From Saprospiraceae bacterium (lineage in GTDB: Bacteria > Bacteroidota > Bacteroidia > Chitinophagales > Saprospiraceae), in NCBI GenBank assembly GCA_029262975.1, contig JAJCYJ010000811.1:1-7304 (forward strand): a stretch of DNA of 7,304 nt. The letters are read 5' to 3'. Shown piece after piece: positions 1 through 6,017 of the stretch. The translations under genes were made by a program, and so were the position numbers. The notes below the pieces were generated by a model. The model did no database searches. It worked only from the letters and a program-made list of their open reading frames with translations, and was not told the origin of the DNA. Position 1 is the stretch's first letter, and each line of letters opens with the position of its first letter.

Positions 1-480
1 TCCTTGACCAAATGATTAAGCCAACATTATGAATATATTAAACTGTCGGAGCGAAAGTTTACATTAAATTTACATATGAATGAACTGTATAAGTCCTTGA
101 TTACAATTAATAAAGATCCTTGATGTTCTAAGAATTATGAAATATCAATTACTTCATTTTAAAATATTAATAAAAGTGTAATTTGCATAGATGTAACAAT
201 GACAATACAACAGAGACCACCATGTTTATAAAAGTTAGTACGTTTCAATTATTCTCAAATTAATGCGCAGTTTTGAATTCAGAAAATAATTTTTATTTCT
301 TTCACACCCAAAATGTTTCTACACTTTATCACCTGATAATCCCTTCCAAATAATTATAAAGAACAATTGAATACAACCTAAAAATCAATATGTTAAGAAA
401 GGAAACTTTTTGAAAGAGGTATTAACTGAAAAATATAAAATGCGCACTTCGCGTTAAAAGTCATTTTAATAAACACACAT
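1..480. other. Non-coding leader region before the SDR gene
   Basis: This is an AT-rich stretch with frequent stops in the frames I read and no long open frame. I see no tRNA-like, rRNA-like or mobile-element signal. The heptamer TCCTTGA occurs three times, at 1-7, 94-100 and 117-123. I could not find a convincing promoter: the nearest matches to the Bacteroidota -7 element TAnnTTTG are CAGTTTTG at 268-275 (one mismatch) and the one-base-short TAATTTG at 179-185, and neither has a clear -33 TTTG at the right spacing. The promoter of the gene at 481 presumably lies here but is not identified. Confidence 0.6.
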
Positions 481-1392
481 ATGTCAAAATGGAACCTTGC
501 TAATATACCGCACCAAAAGGGCAAAATTGCGATTGTCACCGGTGCTAATACCGGTTTGGGATATCAAACAGCTCTGGCTCTGGCAGGCAAGGGAATCACT
601 GTTATTCTAGCGTGTCGTAATATGCAAAAAGCAGAAGACGCTAAAAACAGAATACTGAGTAAGTATGCTGACGCCCAGGTAGAATGCCGGGAAATAGATT
701 TGAGTAAATTAAAATCAGTAAGGGCTTTTGCGTGGAATTTTCTAAAAAGTTATAATCACCTCGATGTCCTGATAAATAATGCCGGCATTCTGATGCCCCC
801 TTTCAGTCTGACTGAAGATGGTTTTGAAAGCCAAATGGCTGCCAATTATTTTGGCCATTTCTTGTTGACTAACCTCCTTCTTGATACATTAACTAATACT
901 CCCGGATCCAGGATCATCTCCCTGAGCAGCCTCGCACACAAAAGAGGATCTATTAATTTCGACGATTTGCAATTTGAAAAAAAGTATTCAGCTTTTAAGG
1001 CTTATGCTCAAAGTAAACTTTCTTGTCTGATATTTGCAATTGAATTGCAAAGGAGACTGCACGATGCACAGCAACCCACAATTTCATTAGCGGCACACCC
1101 AGGTATTTCAGATACAGAAATAATGAGATTTTTACCAAAATTCATGGTGCTTTCACTACCATTAATCAGACCATTATTTTTACATAAACCGGATAAAGGT
1201 GCCCTCCCAACCCTTCGGGCAGCCCTGGATACAGAGGCTAAAGGTGGAGCATATTATGGGCCTGGAAACTTAAATGAATTTAAAGGGCCACCTGTAATAG
1301 TAAAAGCGAGACGCAAAGCATACAATAAAGATTTAGCAAAACAGTTATGGAGTATTAGCGAAAAATTAACAAATTGTAATTATAATTTATAA
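481..1392 (+). CDS. SDR-family NAD(P)-dependent oxidoreductase, retinol dehydrogenase-like
   Basis: This 303-residue protein is a full-length classical-type short-chain dehydrogenase/reductase, expected to be cytosolic and to interconvert an alcohol and a carbonyl group using NAD(P)(H). The substrate cannot be read from the sequence. Visible motifs are the Rossmann glycine motif TGANTGLG (residues 20-27), Asp73 in EIDLS for adenine contact, NNAG (99-102), Asn122 in the ANYFGHF helix motif, the catalytic serine region SLSS (147-150), the YAQSK motif giving Tyr175 and Lys179, and HPG (206-208). Arg46, just after the second strand (ACRN), suggests a preference for NADP(H). The tail GGAYYGP (255-261) and LWSISEKLT (289-297) is typical of the RDH11/12 and Tic32-like branch, where such proteins are about 300 residues long. 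The ATG has no Shine-Dalgarno sequence, which is normal in this phylum. The next gene begins 33 bp downstream on the same strand, so co-transcription is plausible. Confidence 0.93.
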   Translation: MSKWNLANIPHQKGKIAIVTGANTGLGYQTALALAGKGITVILACRNMQKAEDAKNRILSKYADAQVECREIDLSKLKSVRAFAWNFLKSYNHLDVLINNAGILMPPFSLTEDGFESQMAANYFGHFLLTNLLLDTLTNTPGSRIISLSSLAHKRGSINFDDLQFEKKYSAFKAYAQSKLSCLIFAIELQRRLHDAQQPTISLAAHPGISDTEIMRFLPKFMVLSLPLIRPLFLHKPDKGALPTLRAALDTEAKGGAYYGPGNLNEFKGPPVIVKARRKAYNKDLAKQLWSISEKLTNCNYNL

Positions 1393-1425
1393 CATTCAAG
1401 TTATAACCAACACTATATTAAGCTT

Positions 1426-2121
1426 ATGAATCAGAATAATATTTTCTCGTTAGTTGTCTTTCTTTTTATTTTCAGTCAATGTAAAGAGAATGAAACTTCT
1501 GTCAATATAAGTAATGAATCAGCCGCCATTGATTTCGACAATATTAGAATGATATTGGATAGCATCCACGTAGAAGATCAGAAATATCGAGCAGAAATAG
1601 AAGAGATTGTAGAAGAACATGGTTGGGATTCTGAGGAAATGGGAAGGCAATGGTATATTATTTCCAAAAAAGATTCAAGTAATCTTGTCATCGTTGAAGA
1701 AATCCTGAAAACACATGGTTGGGTGAGTGCTGACAAGATCGGTAAAACTGCGAATTCGACGTTATTTTTAGTCATTCAACATTCTAACCAGGAAACACAG
1801 GAGAAATATCTCCCGATGATGAGACAGGCTGTAAAAGAAGATAAGGCAAGTCCTGGTAGTCTGGCTCTGCTGGAAGACAGGGTTGCTCTCGGTAAAGGCG
1901 AACTACAAATATATGGAAGTCAAGTAGGAAGAAATAGTGTAAGCGATGAAGAATATGTGCTACCATTAATAGATCCTGACAATGTAAATGAACGACGCGC
2001 TGAAGTCGGACTCCAACCCATAGAAGATTACATTGCACATTGGCAGATGGAATGGGATGTTGAGGATTATAAAAAACGCCTTCCAGGATATATTGAAATA
2101 TTAAAAGCTGAAAAAATGTAA
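1426..2121 (+). CDS. Lipoprotein with a DUF6624-like domain
   Basis: This is a 231-residue protein of unknown function. The N-terminus is a short hydrophobic signal (residues 6-16) ending at FSQC with Cys19, a relaxed lipobox, followed by KENE, so it is probably a membrane-anchored lipoprotein. The body matches my memory of the DUF6624 family pattern: DQKYR (51-55), a pair of HGW motifs (65-67 and 97-99), IQHS (117-120), LLEDR (148-152), QIYGSQ (161-166), and RRAEVGLQPIEDY (190-202). The order and spacing of these motifs are what support the assignment. No catalytic role is established for the family as far as I know. The conserved His and Asp/Glu positions (IQHS, EDR) could be functional, but this is speculation. 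It follows the SDR gene by 33 bp, suggesting one transcript, though nothing else links the two. Confidence 0.82.
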   Translation: MNQNNIFSLVVFLFIFSQCKENETSVNISNESAAIDFDNIRMILDSIHVEDQKYRAEIEEIVEEHGWDSEEMGRQWYIISKKDSSNLVIVEEILKTHGWVSADKIGKTANSTLFLVIQHSNQETQEKYLPMMRQAVKEDKASPGSLALLEDRVALGKGELQIYGSQVGRNSVSDEEYVLPLIDPDNVNERRAEVGLQPIEDYIAHWQMEWDVEDYKKRLPGYIEILKAEKM

Positions 2122-2439
2122 AATTTCAATTGTAGAATAAGCAGGCATTTTTAATTATGAAATTAATATATCGACATTCCTTTTTAGACTTAAATGGCTG
2201 TAATACTATTATTATTCACCTAATTCTCTTGATACCACAGCTGGAATTGTGTGCAATATCAATGTCTTGACACTTCAGATGCCCAAATTTTATTGACTAA
2301 AATAAGAAAAGATTAAACTATAACAGGCACTTTTTTTGAGAAACAAAATTATCCAAAAGATGCAGCCATAAATAATAATTTTACACGATATTTAAAGTAT
2401 TAATAAATTAGAAAGGCCCGTCACTAAAGCACATAAGAA
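2122..2439. other. Intergenic region without a recognisable gene
   Basis: This 318-bp gap contains no open frame of note in either direction. It has weak AT-rich dyads: TTAATT-ATGA-AATTAA at 2151-2166, and a 7-bp pair AATTTCA (2122-2128) with TGAAATT (2158-2164). They are too AT-rich and not followed by a clear T-run, so I do not call a terminator. A TTTTTTTG run at 2331-2338 could serve as a -33 element, but no TAnnTTTG lies at the right distance, so the promoter of the M23 gene is not identified. Confidence 0.5.
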
Positions 2440-3108
2440 ATGAGTGACCTGAAGTTTTTATCTTCATATGCTGTCGACTCATCAACGATCGCAATACTAT
2501 TAGCACTATTGCTTTTGGGTTGTGGTAAGGATAGTGGTGATGATTCGAATAAACGTCAAGATGCACAATGTATCCTTGATTCAGAAGATTTATATCCTGA
2601 CCAATCAACCTCCTTATATATATTGCCCTGGACAATAGGTGAAACTTATCTTGTCACACAGGGAAATTGTACCAACAGATCACATAGAGTGCAACTTAAT
2701 CAACAATTTGCCTATGATTTTAATTTGCCTTTGGGCACAATAGTACGTGCGGCACGTGATGGGGTCGTAATTGTCATCGAAGAAAGTTATCCAGATGGCA
2801 CAAAGGTTCCAGGTGAGGAGAACTATGTCTCAATCCAACATGATGACACAACTGTAGCAAGATATATCCATTTGACTAGCAATGGAGTAAATGTGAATCT
2901 TGGCGAACGAGTCCAACGAGGACAAGCAATTGGAATTAGCGGTAATTCAGGTAATAGCACAGGAGCGCATTTACATTTTGACGTAATGGATGGCAATTGT
3001 GGTCCACAATTTATTGACTGCCATTCACTTGCTACTACTTTTATGAATACTGCACCCCATCCCCACGGGTTACAGGAAAAGGTGGCATACACAGCTGAAC
3101 CTCTATGA
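2440..3108 (+). CDS. M23-family (LytM-like) metallopeptidase lipoprotein
   Basis: This 222-residue protein looks like a zinc endopeptidase of the M23/LytM group, which usually cut peptidoglycan cross-links; here it would be anchored by lipid at the envelope. Residues 16-27 form the hydrophobic signal and LLGC is the lipobox, with Cys28. The peptidase core spans about residues 80-185: His82 and Asp93 (in QQFAYDF) fit the first zinc ligands, LPLGTIVRAARDGVV (96-110) is the usual strand pair, YIHL gives His144, and TGAHLHF gives His177 (catalytic) and His179 (zinc ligand). All key residues are therefore present. The gap between His82 and Asp93 is longer than in classical HxxxD enzymes but occurs in the variant with the xYAxDF pattern. 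Four cysteines remain after lipidation (44, 77, 187, 194) and could pair. A TAA lies one codon upstream of the ATG, which fixes the start, though the n-region has only one Lys and two Asp, which is unusual. The substrate could also be a non-wall peptide. Confidence 0.9.
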   Translation: MSDLKFLSSYAVDSSTIAILLALLLLGCGKDSGDDSNKRQDAQCILDSEDLYPDQSTSLYILPWTIGETYLVTQGNCTNRSHRVQLNQQFAYDFNLPLGTIVRAARDGVVIVIEESYPDGTKVPGEENYVSIQHDDTTVARYIHLTSNGVNVNLGERVQRGQAIGISGNSGNSTGAHLHFDVMDGNCGPQFIDCHSLATTFMNTAPHPHGLQEKVAYTAEPL

Positions 3109-3125
3109 AGCTTGACTATGTCTCC

Positions 3126-3152
3126 TGCTTAACATTCGTATAAGCATTATTT
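3126..3152 (+). terminator. Weak candidate terminator after the M23 gene
   Basis: TGCTTA (3126-3131) and TAAGCA (3141-3146) can form a 6-bp stem with a 9-base loop, followed by the T-rich TTATTT. It begins 18 bp after the M23 stop codon. The stem has only two G-C pairs and the T-run is interrupted, so this is a weak call. Confidence 0.22.
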
Positions 3153-3182
3153 ATCAATAGCTTATCAGCAGTAAAACATGCC

Positions 3183-3215
3183 TTTGCTGTAAAAATGTAG
3201 TTATATCTGAATTTG
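3183..3215 (+). promoter_or_regulatory. Second, weaker candidate Bacteroidota-type promoter
   Basis: TTTG at 3183-3186 is followed after 21 bases by TGAATTTG at 3208-3215, which differs from the -7 consensus TAnnTTTG at one position. It could give a longer transcript of the gene at 3333. The spacing is at the upper end of what is usual, so confidence is low. Confidence 0.25.
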
Positions 3216-3248
3216 ACATTTCTTATCTTATTTTATTCATTATTAGAA

Positions 3249-3280
3249 TTCTGTTATCTTTAACACGGTTGATAAATTTG
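3249..3280 (+). promoter_or_regulatory. Candidate Bacteroidota-type promoter for the SpoIIAA-like gene
   Basis: TAAATTTG at 3273-3280 is an exact match to the -7 element TAnnTTTG used by the main sigma factor in Bacteroidota. A TTCTG at 3249-3253, close to the -33 element TTTG, lies 19 bases upstream, the expected spacing. Transcription would start near 3286-3288 and give a leader of about 45 bases that contains the 16-bp palindrome at 3307-3322. Confidence 0.5.
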
Positions 3281-3306
3281 CGCTGCAGTAGATTACTTAT
3301 ATATTG

Positions 3307-3322
3307 TAAATCTTAAGATTTA
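3307..3322. promoter_or_regulatory. Perfect 16-bp palindrome, candidate operator
   Basis: TAAATCTTAAGATTTA reads the same on both strands over 16 bases, ends 10 bases before the ATG at 3333, and lies downstream of the candidate promoter at 3249-3280. Without a spacer it cannot fold into a good RNA hairpin, so a dimeric DNA-binding protein is the more natural reader. The function is inferred; only the symmetry is seen. Confidence 0.35.
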
Positions 3323-3332
3323 TTCTTACGAA

Positions 3333-3713
3333 ATGAATGATAGACAACTGACTATTCGTGAAACAGATTGGGGGTTCCATCTTATCGTCAAAAAAGACAC
3401 GAGTACAAATAATTCTAATTTATTGGATAGAATAATTCTTATAACTGAGCTTTGTAAGGAAAAAGAAAAGAATAAAATATTATATGAGACTGCCAGTACA
3501 ACTCGAAAAATAACTATGACAAAAATTTTTCGTGCCGCGCAATTACTCGAAGAATTAAAAGGTTGGCACATTAAAATCGCCGTACTCGCACCCCATTTAC
3601 ATGATCATGAAAACACTCCTTTCATGGAGACAACGGCGATAAACCGGGCAATTAATCTTAAATATTTTGAAACTAAAAAGAAGGCCCTGGAATGGCTAAA
3701 AGTAAAAGAATAA
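3333..3713 (+). CDS. SpoIIAA/STAS-like domain protein
   Basis: This 126-residue soluble protein has no signal peptide or membrane segment. Its pattern fits the small stand-alone STAS-like proteins common in Bacteroidota (the SpoIIAA-like family): a N-terminal strand pair (LTIRETDWGFHLIV, 6-19), a central strand before a helix (NKILYETAS, 47-55), an amphipathic helix (65-77), a further strand (HIKIAVLAP, 79-87), and the ending INLKYFETKKKALEWLKVKE, in which Phe112, Ala118, Trp121 and Leu122 match the usual v-F-x-x-x-x-x-A-x-x-W-L tail. Domains of this fold often act as regulators or bind partner proteins or lipids, but the partner is unknown here. I see no evidence for a phosphorylated serine as in anti-anti-sigma factors. 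The gene is 219 bp downstream of the M23 stop with its own candidate promoter, and 63 bp upstream of the DUF3995 gene. Confidence 0.65.
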   Translation: MNDRQLTIRETDWGFHLIVKKDTSTNNSNLLDRIILITELCKEKEKNKILYETASTTRKITMTKIFRAAQLLEELKGWHIKIAVLAPHLHDHENTPFMETTAINRAINLKYFETKKKALEWLKVKE

Positions 3714-3724
3714 TAGGTGATTAA

Positions 3725-3759
3725 TATTGTGCGCAATACACCGGGGAAACTCCCCTTTT
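3725..3759 (+). terminator. Tandem hairpins with a short T-run after the SpoIIAA-like gene
   Basis: Two small stems sit between this gene and the next. The first is TATTG (3725-3729) with CAATA (3734-3738) around a TGCG loop. The second is GGGGA (3743-3747) with TCCCC (3751-3755) around a 3-base loop, followed by TTTT (3756-3759). The second resembles a short intrinsic terminator, but the tight loop and only four T residues make partial read-through into the gene at 3777 likely. Confidence 0.4.
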
Positions 3760-3776
3760 CAACTAAATAAAATAAA

Positions 3777-4196
3777 ATGTCCCTACTAGCATTGCTATTA
3801 TTCACCCTCTTTTTTACACTTGCTATCCTTCATTATTATTGGGCAATTGGAGGGAAATGGGGTTTTGACAAGGCATTACCAACAGATGAAAATGGTAAGA
3901 GAATACTTAATCCACGACCTTTAGAAAGTACGCTAGTCGGGCTTTTACTTACTTCATTTTCCGTATTCTATCTTTACAAATCCGAATTAATATGGATTGA
4001 TTTATCCAGTTCAATTTTAAACTATATCAGTTGGACCATACCGTTTATATTCATTTTACGTGCTGTAGGTGATTTTAAATATATTGGCTTTTTTAAGCGT
4101 GTCAGGAGTACAGTGTTTGCCAAACTAGATACAGTATTTTATTCACCATTATGCCTTTTCATAGGGCTCACAGGAATAATAATTAATTTATTTTAA
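3777..4196 (+). CDS. DUF3995-like integral membrane protein
   Basis: This 139-residue protein has about four membrane segments: roughly residues 2-22, 51-67, 80-95 and 119-138. Conserved-looking signatures are HYYWAIGGKWG (19-29) at the end of the first segment, the loop NPRPLE (45-50), LRAVGDFKYIGFFKRV (94-109), and FAKLDTVFYSPLCL (114-127). Together they match my recollection of the DUF3995 family, small inner-membrane proteins of unknown function. Arg95, Asp99 and Asp118 near the membrane boundaries are the most likely functional polar residues, which is inference. The length is normal for the family. The gene follows the SpoIIAA-like gene by 63 bp and faces the DinB gene on the other strand. 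No substrate or partner can be inferred. Confidence 0.8.
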   Translation: MSLLALLLFTLFFTLAILHYYWAIGGKWGFDKALPTDENGKRILNPRPLESTLVGLLLTSFSVFYLYKSELIWIDLSSSILNYISWTIPFIFILRAVGDFKYIGFFKRVRSTVFAKLDTVFYSPLCLFIGLTGIIINLF

Positions 4197-4198
4197 AT

Positions 4199-4324
4199 TC
4201 AGATATTAGAACCACCCTTCCTCCGCTCAATAGATGCACCACTTACAATATTGTCTTCCATAACAATTGCACTTTTTATAAATTCAACTAATATGAAAAT
4301 AAATCCGATTAGCATATAGCACAT
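4199..4324 (-). other. Possible small membrane ORF or gene remnant
   Basis: Reading leftward, an ATG at 4324 opens a 41-codon frame ending in TGA at 4201-4199. The product would have one hydrophobic segment (MLIGFIFILVEFI, residues 4-16) and then a polar, charged tail with ERRK. In the same frame, upstream of a single TAG (4330-4328), another 16 codons are open back to 4378 and read like protein (GWAYNIAFMPIH). It lies just downstream of the DinB gene and its terminator. A frame of this length can arise by chance in AT-rich DNA, so it may be a true small protein, a decayed gene, or nothing. Confidence 0.22.
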
Positions 4325-4379
4325 GGTCTATATATGTATCGGCATAAAAGCAATATTATAAGCCCAGCCCTTGTTTTCT

Positions 4380-4399
4380 AAAACCTGATTGGGTCAGGT
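4380..4399 (-). terminator. Intrinsic terminator of the DinB-family gene
   Basis: On the minus strand ACCTGA (4399-4394) pairs with TCAGGT (4388-4383) around a 5-base CCCAA loop. The stem runs directly into TTTT (4383-4380). It starts 3 bases after the DinB stop codon TAG (4404-4402), the position expected for an intrinsic terminator. Confidence 0.55.
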
Positions 4400-4401
4400 C
4401 T

Positions 4402-4848
4402 CTACTTAGTCTTTAAATTTAAAGCCACTTGTGCAATATGGTAAATATCGTGATCTATTATCCCTTCACATAAATCGAGATATGTATACTTCGCATCTGT
4501 CGGTTTGGTGTGCCAATGAGCGCTATTGAAATCAGTAATTGCTGCTACTAAATCTACTTGAGACTGTTCCAGATCTGCCAGAATCTCTGCTGAAGACAGT
4601 ATTACAGGTGGCCAGTCCTGTTCGGTGTTCAATTCCACTTTATACTCTCTACCGCTTAGCGCTGCAGTAGTAAAACTACGCCAAACGATCATGTGGGATA
4701 TTAATGATAACACTTCAGTTGGTAAGGGAGTATCTCTCATTCCTAAGATTGCTTTGATACTCTTACCATACCAGGGTCTGCCATCGTATATTTGCTTCAA
4801 CTTCTTTAATAATCTCTCTTTTATAGAACCATTGACACTATTTATCAT
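4402..4848 (-). CDS. DinB-family (DinB/YfiT-like) putative metal-dependent protein
   Basis: This 148-residue cytosolic protein has the four-helix-bundle pattern of the DinB/YfiT superfamily. The three histidines that normally hold the metal are all present: His52 in ISHMIVWR, and His133 and His137 in the ending DHDIYHIAQ. The N-terminal phrase DGRPWYGKS (22-30) is typical of the branch found in Bacteroidota. Members range from thiol-dependent transferases to damage-induced proteins of unknown role, so the reaction cannot be stated. The start is well supported: AGGAGG lies 8 bases before the ATG. The gene is divergent from the lipoprotein at 4919, with 70 bp between the two start codons, and ends at a good terminator. 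It appears to be a single-gene transcript. Confidence 0.88.
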   Translation of the reverse strand: MINSVNGSIKERLLKKLKQIYDGRPWYGKSIKAILGMRDTPLPTEVLSLISHMIVWRSFTTAALSGREYKVELNTEQDWPPVILSSAEILADLEQSQVDLVAAITDFNSAHWHTKPTDAKYTYLDLCEGIIDHDIYHIAQVALNLKTK

Positions 4849-4856
4849 AATCTTAA

Positions 4857-4862
4857 CCTCCT
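4857..4862 (-). promoter_or_regulatory. Strong Shine-Dalgarno sequence of the DinB-family gene
   Basis: The minus strand reads AGGAGG here, with 8 bases to the ATG at 4848-4846, a near-ideal spacing. None of the other genes in the window has a comparable site; the only partial one, GGAG before the gene at 5973, is a single base from its ATG and too close. This matters because ribosomes of Bacteroidota generally ignore such sites. Confidence 0.7.
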
Positions 4863-4873
4863 AACAATTACTA

Positions 4874-4903
4874 AATACGTATTATTGAAAATACTTCTTC
4901 AAT
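4874..4903. promoter_or_regulatory. Two adjacent dyads in the divergent DinB/lipoprotein region
   Basis: A perfect 10-bp palindrome, AATACGTATT, lies at 4874-4883. Immediately next to it is a 6-bp inverted repeat, ATTGAA (4884-4889) and TTCAAT (4898-4903), with 8 bases between the arms. Both fall between the divergent starts at 4848 and 4919. They could be operator sites shared by the two promoters. A near match to the -7 element (TATTATTG, 4880-4887, plus strand) overlaps both, but no -33 element is seen. Confidence 0.3.
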
Positions 4904-4918
4904 CAAAAGTACGCTAGC

Positions 4919-5485
4919 ATGAAGACAAAATATATACTTTTAATATCAATAATTTTCCTGGCCATTAGTTGTTCTGAGGATGATAACGGTGAACCTCAAG
5001 GTTCTAATGTCTTAAATTATGATGGCGATAATTTTACGGCCCCAACATTGCAGACAGGATTGTATGAATTTGCCGTGCGTTTTCCTTCCATTATCACAAG
5101 AAATGTCGAAGGCAAGCAAATTAATCAGATCAGTTTCTATTTATATGAATCACCTGGTCAAATGTATATCAACATATCACCCGATTTGACTCCTTCCCTG
5201 CCAGGTGATATTGTATACTCCCAGCAAGTGACTAATTTTAGAAATAACAGCTGGAATACCATCTCCTTAAACGATCCTTTTCCTCTGGATGGGAACCCGG
5301 TTTGGATTGGGATCGAAGTTAATTTTGAGGGTCAAATCCAAACAGTCGGGTGTGATGCCGGACCCGCCAACGGAAATGGAGACTGGTTATATGATGAGGA
5401 AAATAAAGAATGGGAAACTTTCAGTAACCGTACCAATCAGAATGAAAGTGTTAATTGGAATATCCGCGCTATTCTTTCAGAATAA
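4919..5485 (+). CDS. Surface lipoprotein with a single beta-sandwich-like domain
   Basis: This 188-residue protein begins with a standard lipoprotein signal (residues 4-17) and the lipobox AISC, with Cys18. The following SEDD is acidic, as in the lipoprotein export signal that sends lipoproteins to the cell surface in Bacteroidota. The rest is one domain of about 160 residues, rich in predicted strands. Segments such as INQISFYLYE (68-77), YSQQVT (100-105), NSWNTISL (110-117), VWIGIEV (128-134), CDAGPANGNGDWLYD (145-159) and NWNIRA (179-184) resemble a domain I remember inside larger secreted peptidases and adhesins of this phylum, where the order is the same. I cannot name the family with certainty. 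No catalytic motif is visible, so a binding or structural role is the reasonable guess. It is divergent from the DinB gene and converges on the DUF1801 gene 47 bp away. Confidence 0.82.
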   Translation: MKTKYILLISIIFLAISCSEDDNGEPQGSNVLNYDGDNFTAPTLQTGLYEFAVRFPSIITRNVEGKQINQISFYLYESPGQMYINISPDLTPSLPGDIVYSQQVTNFRNNSWNTISLNDPFPLDGNPVWIGIEVNFEGQIQTVGCDAGPANGNGDWLYDEENKEWETFSNRTNQNESVNWNIRAILSE

Positions 5486-5532
5486 AAATACCAGGATTCG
5501 CTTAATTAGAAAAGTTGTTATTTACTTTTTAG

Positions 5533-5973
5533 TTATTTTTTCAATTGCATTTCATATAGACTGATCCAATCTTGTACACTCATTTTCTGCATTAGTTCCC
5601 CTATTAATTCAAAAGGTATATCATTGATTTTCTTAAAGCGAACACAACTTTTACCCATATCCAATTTGTATTTACAATGTTTGGGATAGGCACTTGTGAA
5701 CCATGAATATAAGTCTGGATTCGCATAGACGCCCATGTGATAAAAACCAATAAAGTTTTTTTGATTAGCGATGTTAGCAAATGGTAGAGGCAATGCTGTA
5801 TTACAATGATAGCCGGCAGGATATATTGTATGAGGCACCACATATCCGATCATACCATAATTGATCATCTCTTCGAAGCCATCGGGAATGTTGTCTAATA
5901 TGGTTAGTCTAAGTTGATTAAAAGCTGTCTTTCTTTCTTCTGGAATTCCATCAAGATAGTCCTGAACTGTCAT
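5533..5973 (-). CDS. DUF1801 domain protein
   Basis: This 146-residue cytosolic protein matches the DUF1801 family over its full length: an N-terminal TVQDYLDGIPEERK (2-15), INYGMIGYVVP (37-47), YPAGYHC (51-57), LPLPFANIANQKNFIGFY (61-78), LDMGKSCVRFKK (104-115) and a C-terminal helix. The fold is related to small proteins such as YdhG, and the biochemical role is unknown as far as I know. The conserved Cys110 in the GKSCVRF motif is the most notable residue, with Cys57 and Cys100 also present. The ATG has a GGAG only one base away, too close to act as a normal ribosome site. A near-perfect 20-bp dyad lies 45 bp upstream of the start. The gene's 3' end faces the lipoprotein gene across 47 bp without a clear terminator. 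Confidence 0.9.
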   Translation of the reverse strand: MTVQDYLDGIPEERKTAFNQLRLTILDNIPDGFEEMINYGMIGYVVPHTIYPAGYHCNTALPLPFANIANQKNFIGFYHMGVYANPDLYSWFTSAYPKHCKYKLDMGKSCVRFKKINDIPFELIGELMQKMSVQDWISLYEMQLKK

Positions 5974-6017
5974 ACTCCGCTATAATTTATTTAGAATACT
6001 AATTTAGTAAAAATGAT

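Noticed and set aside
2240..2320. A short plus-strand frame with plausible residues (NCVQYQCLDTSDAQILLTKI) in the gap before the M23 gene
   Set aside because: It is only 28 codons between stops, has no ATG, and the upstream sequence in the same frame closes quickly. It is too short to support even as a remnant.
3167..3190. CAGCA and TGCTG pair after the M23 gene as a terminator
   Set aside because: The loop is about 14 bases and no T-run follows, so it does not look like an intrinsic terminator.
5289..5564. A 91-codon plus-strand frame overlapping the end of the small surface lipoprotein
   Set aside because: It lies mostly within the lipoprotein gene in another frame, has no recognisable domain, and its ending is low-complexity AT-rich sequence. 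It is a shadow of the real gene.
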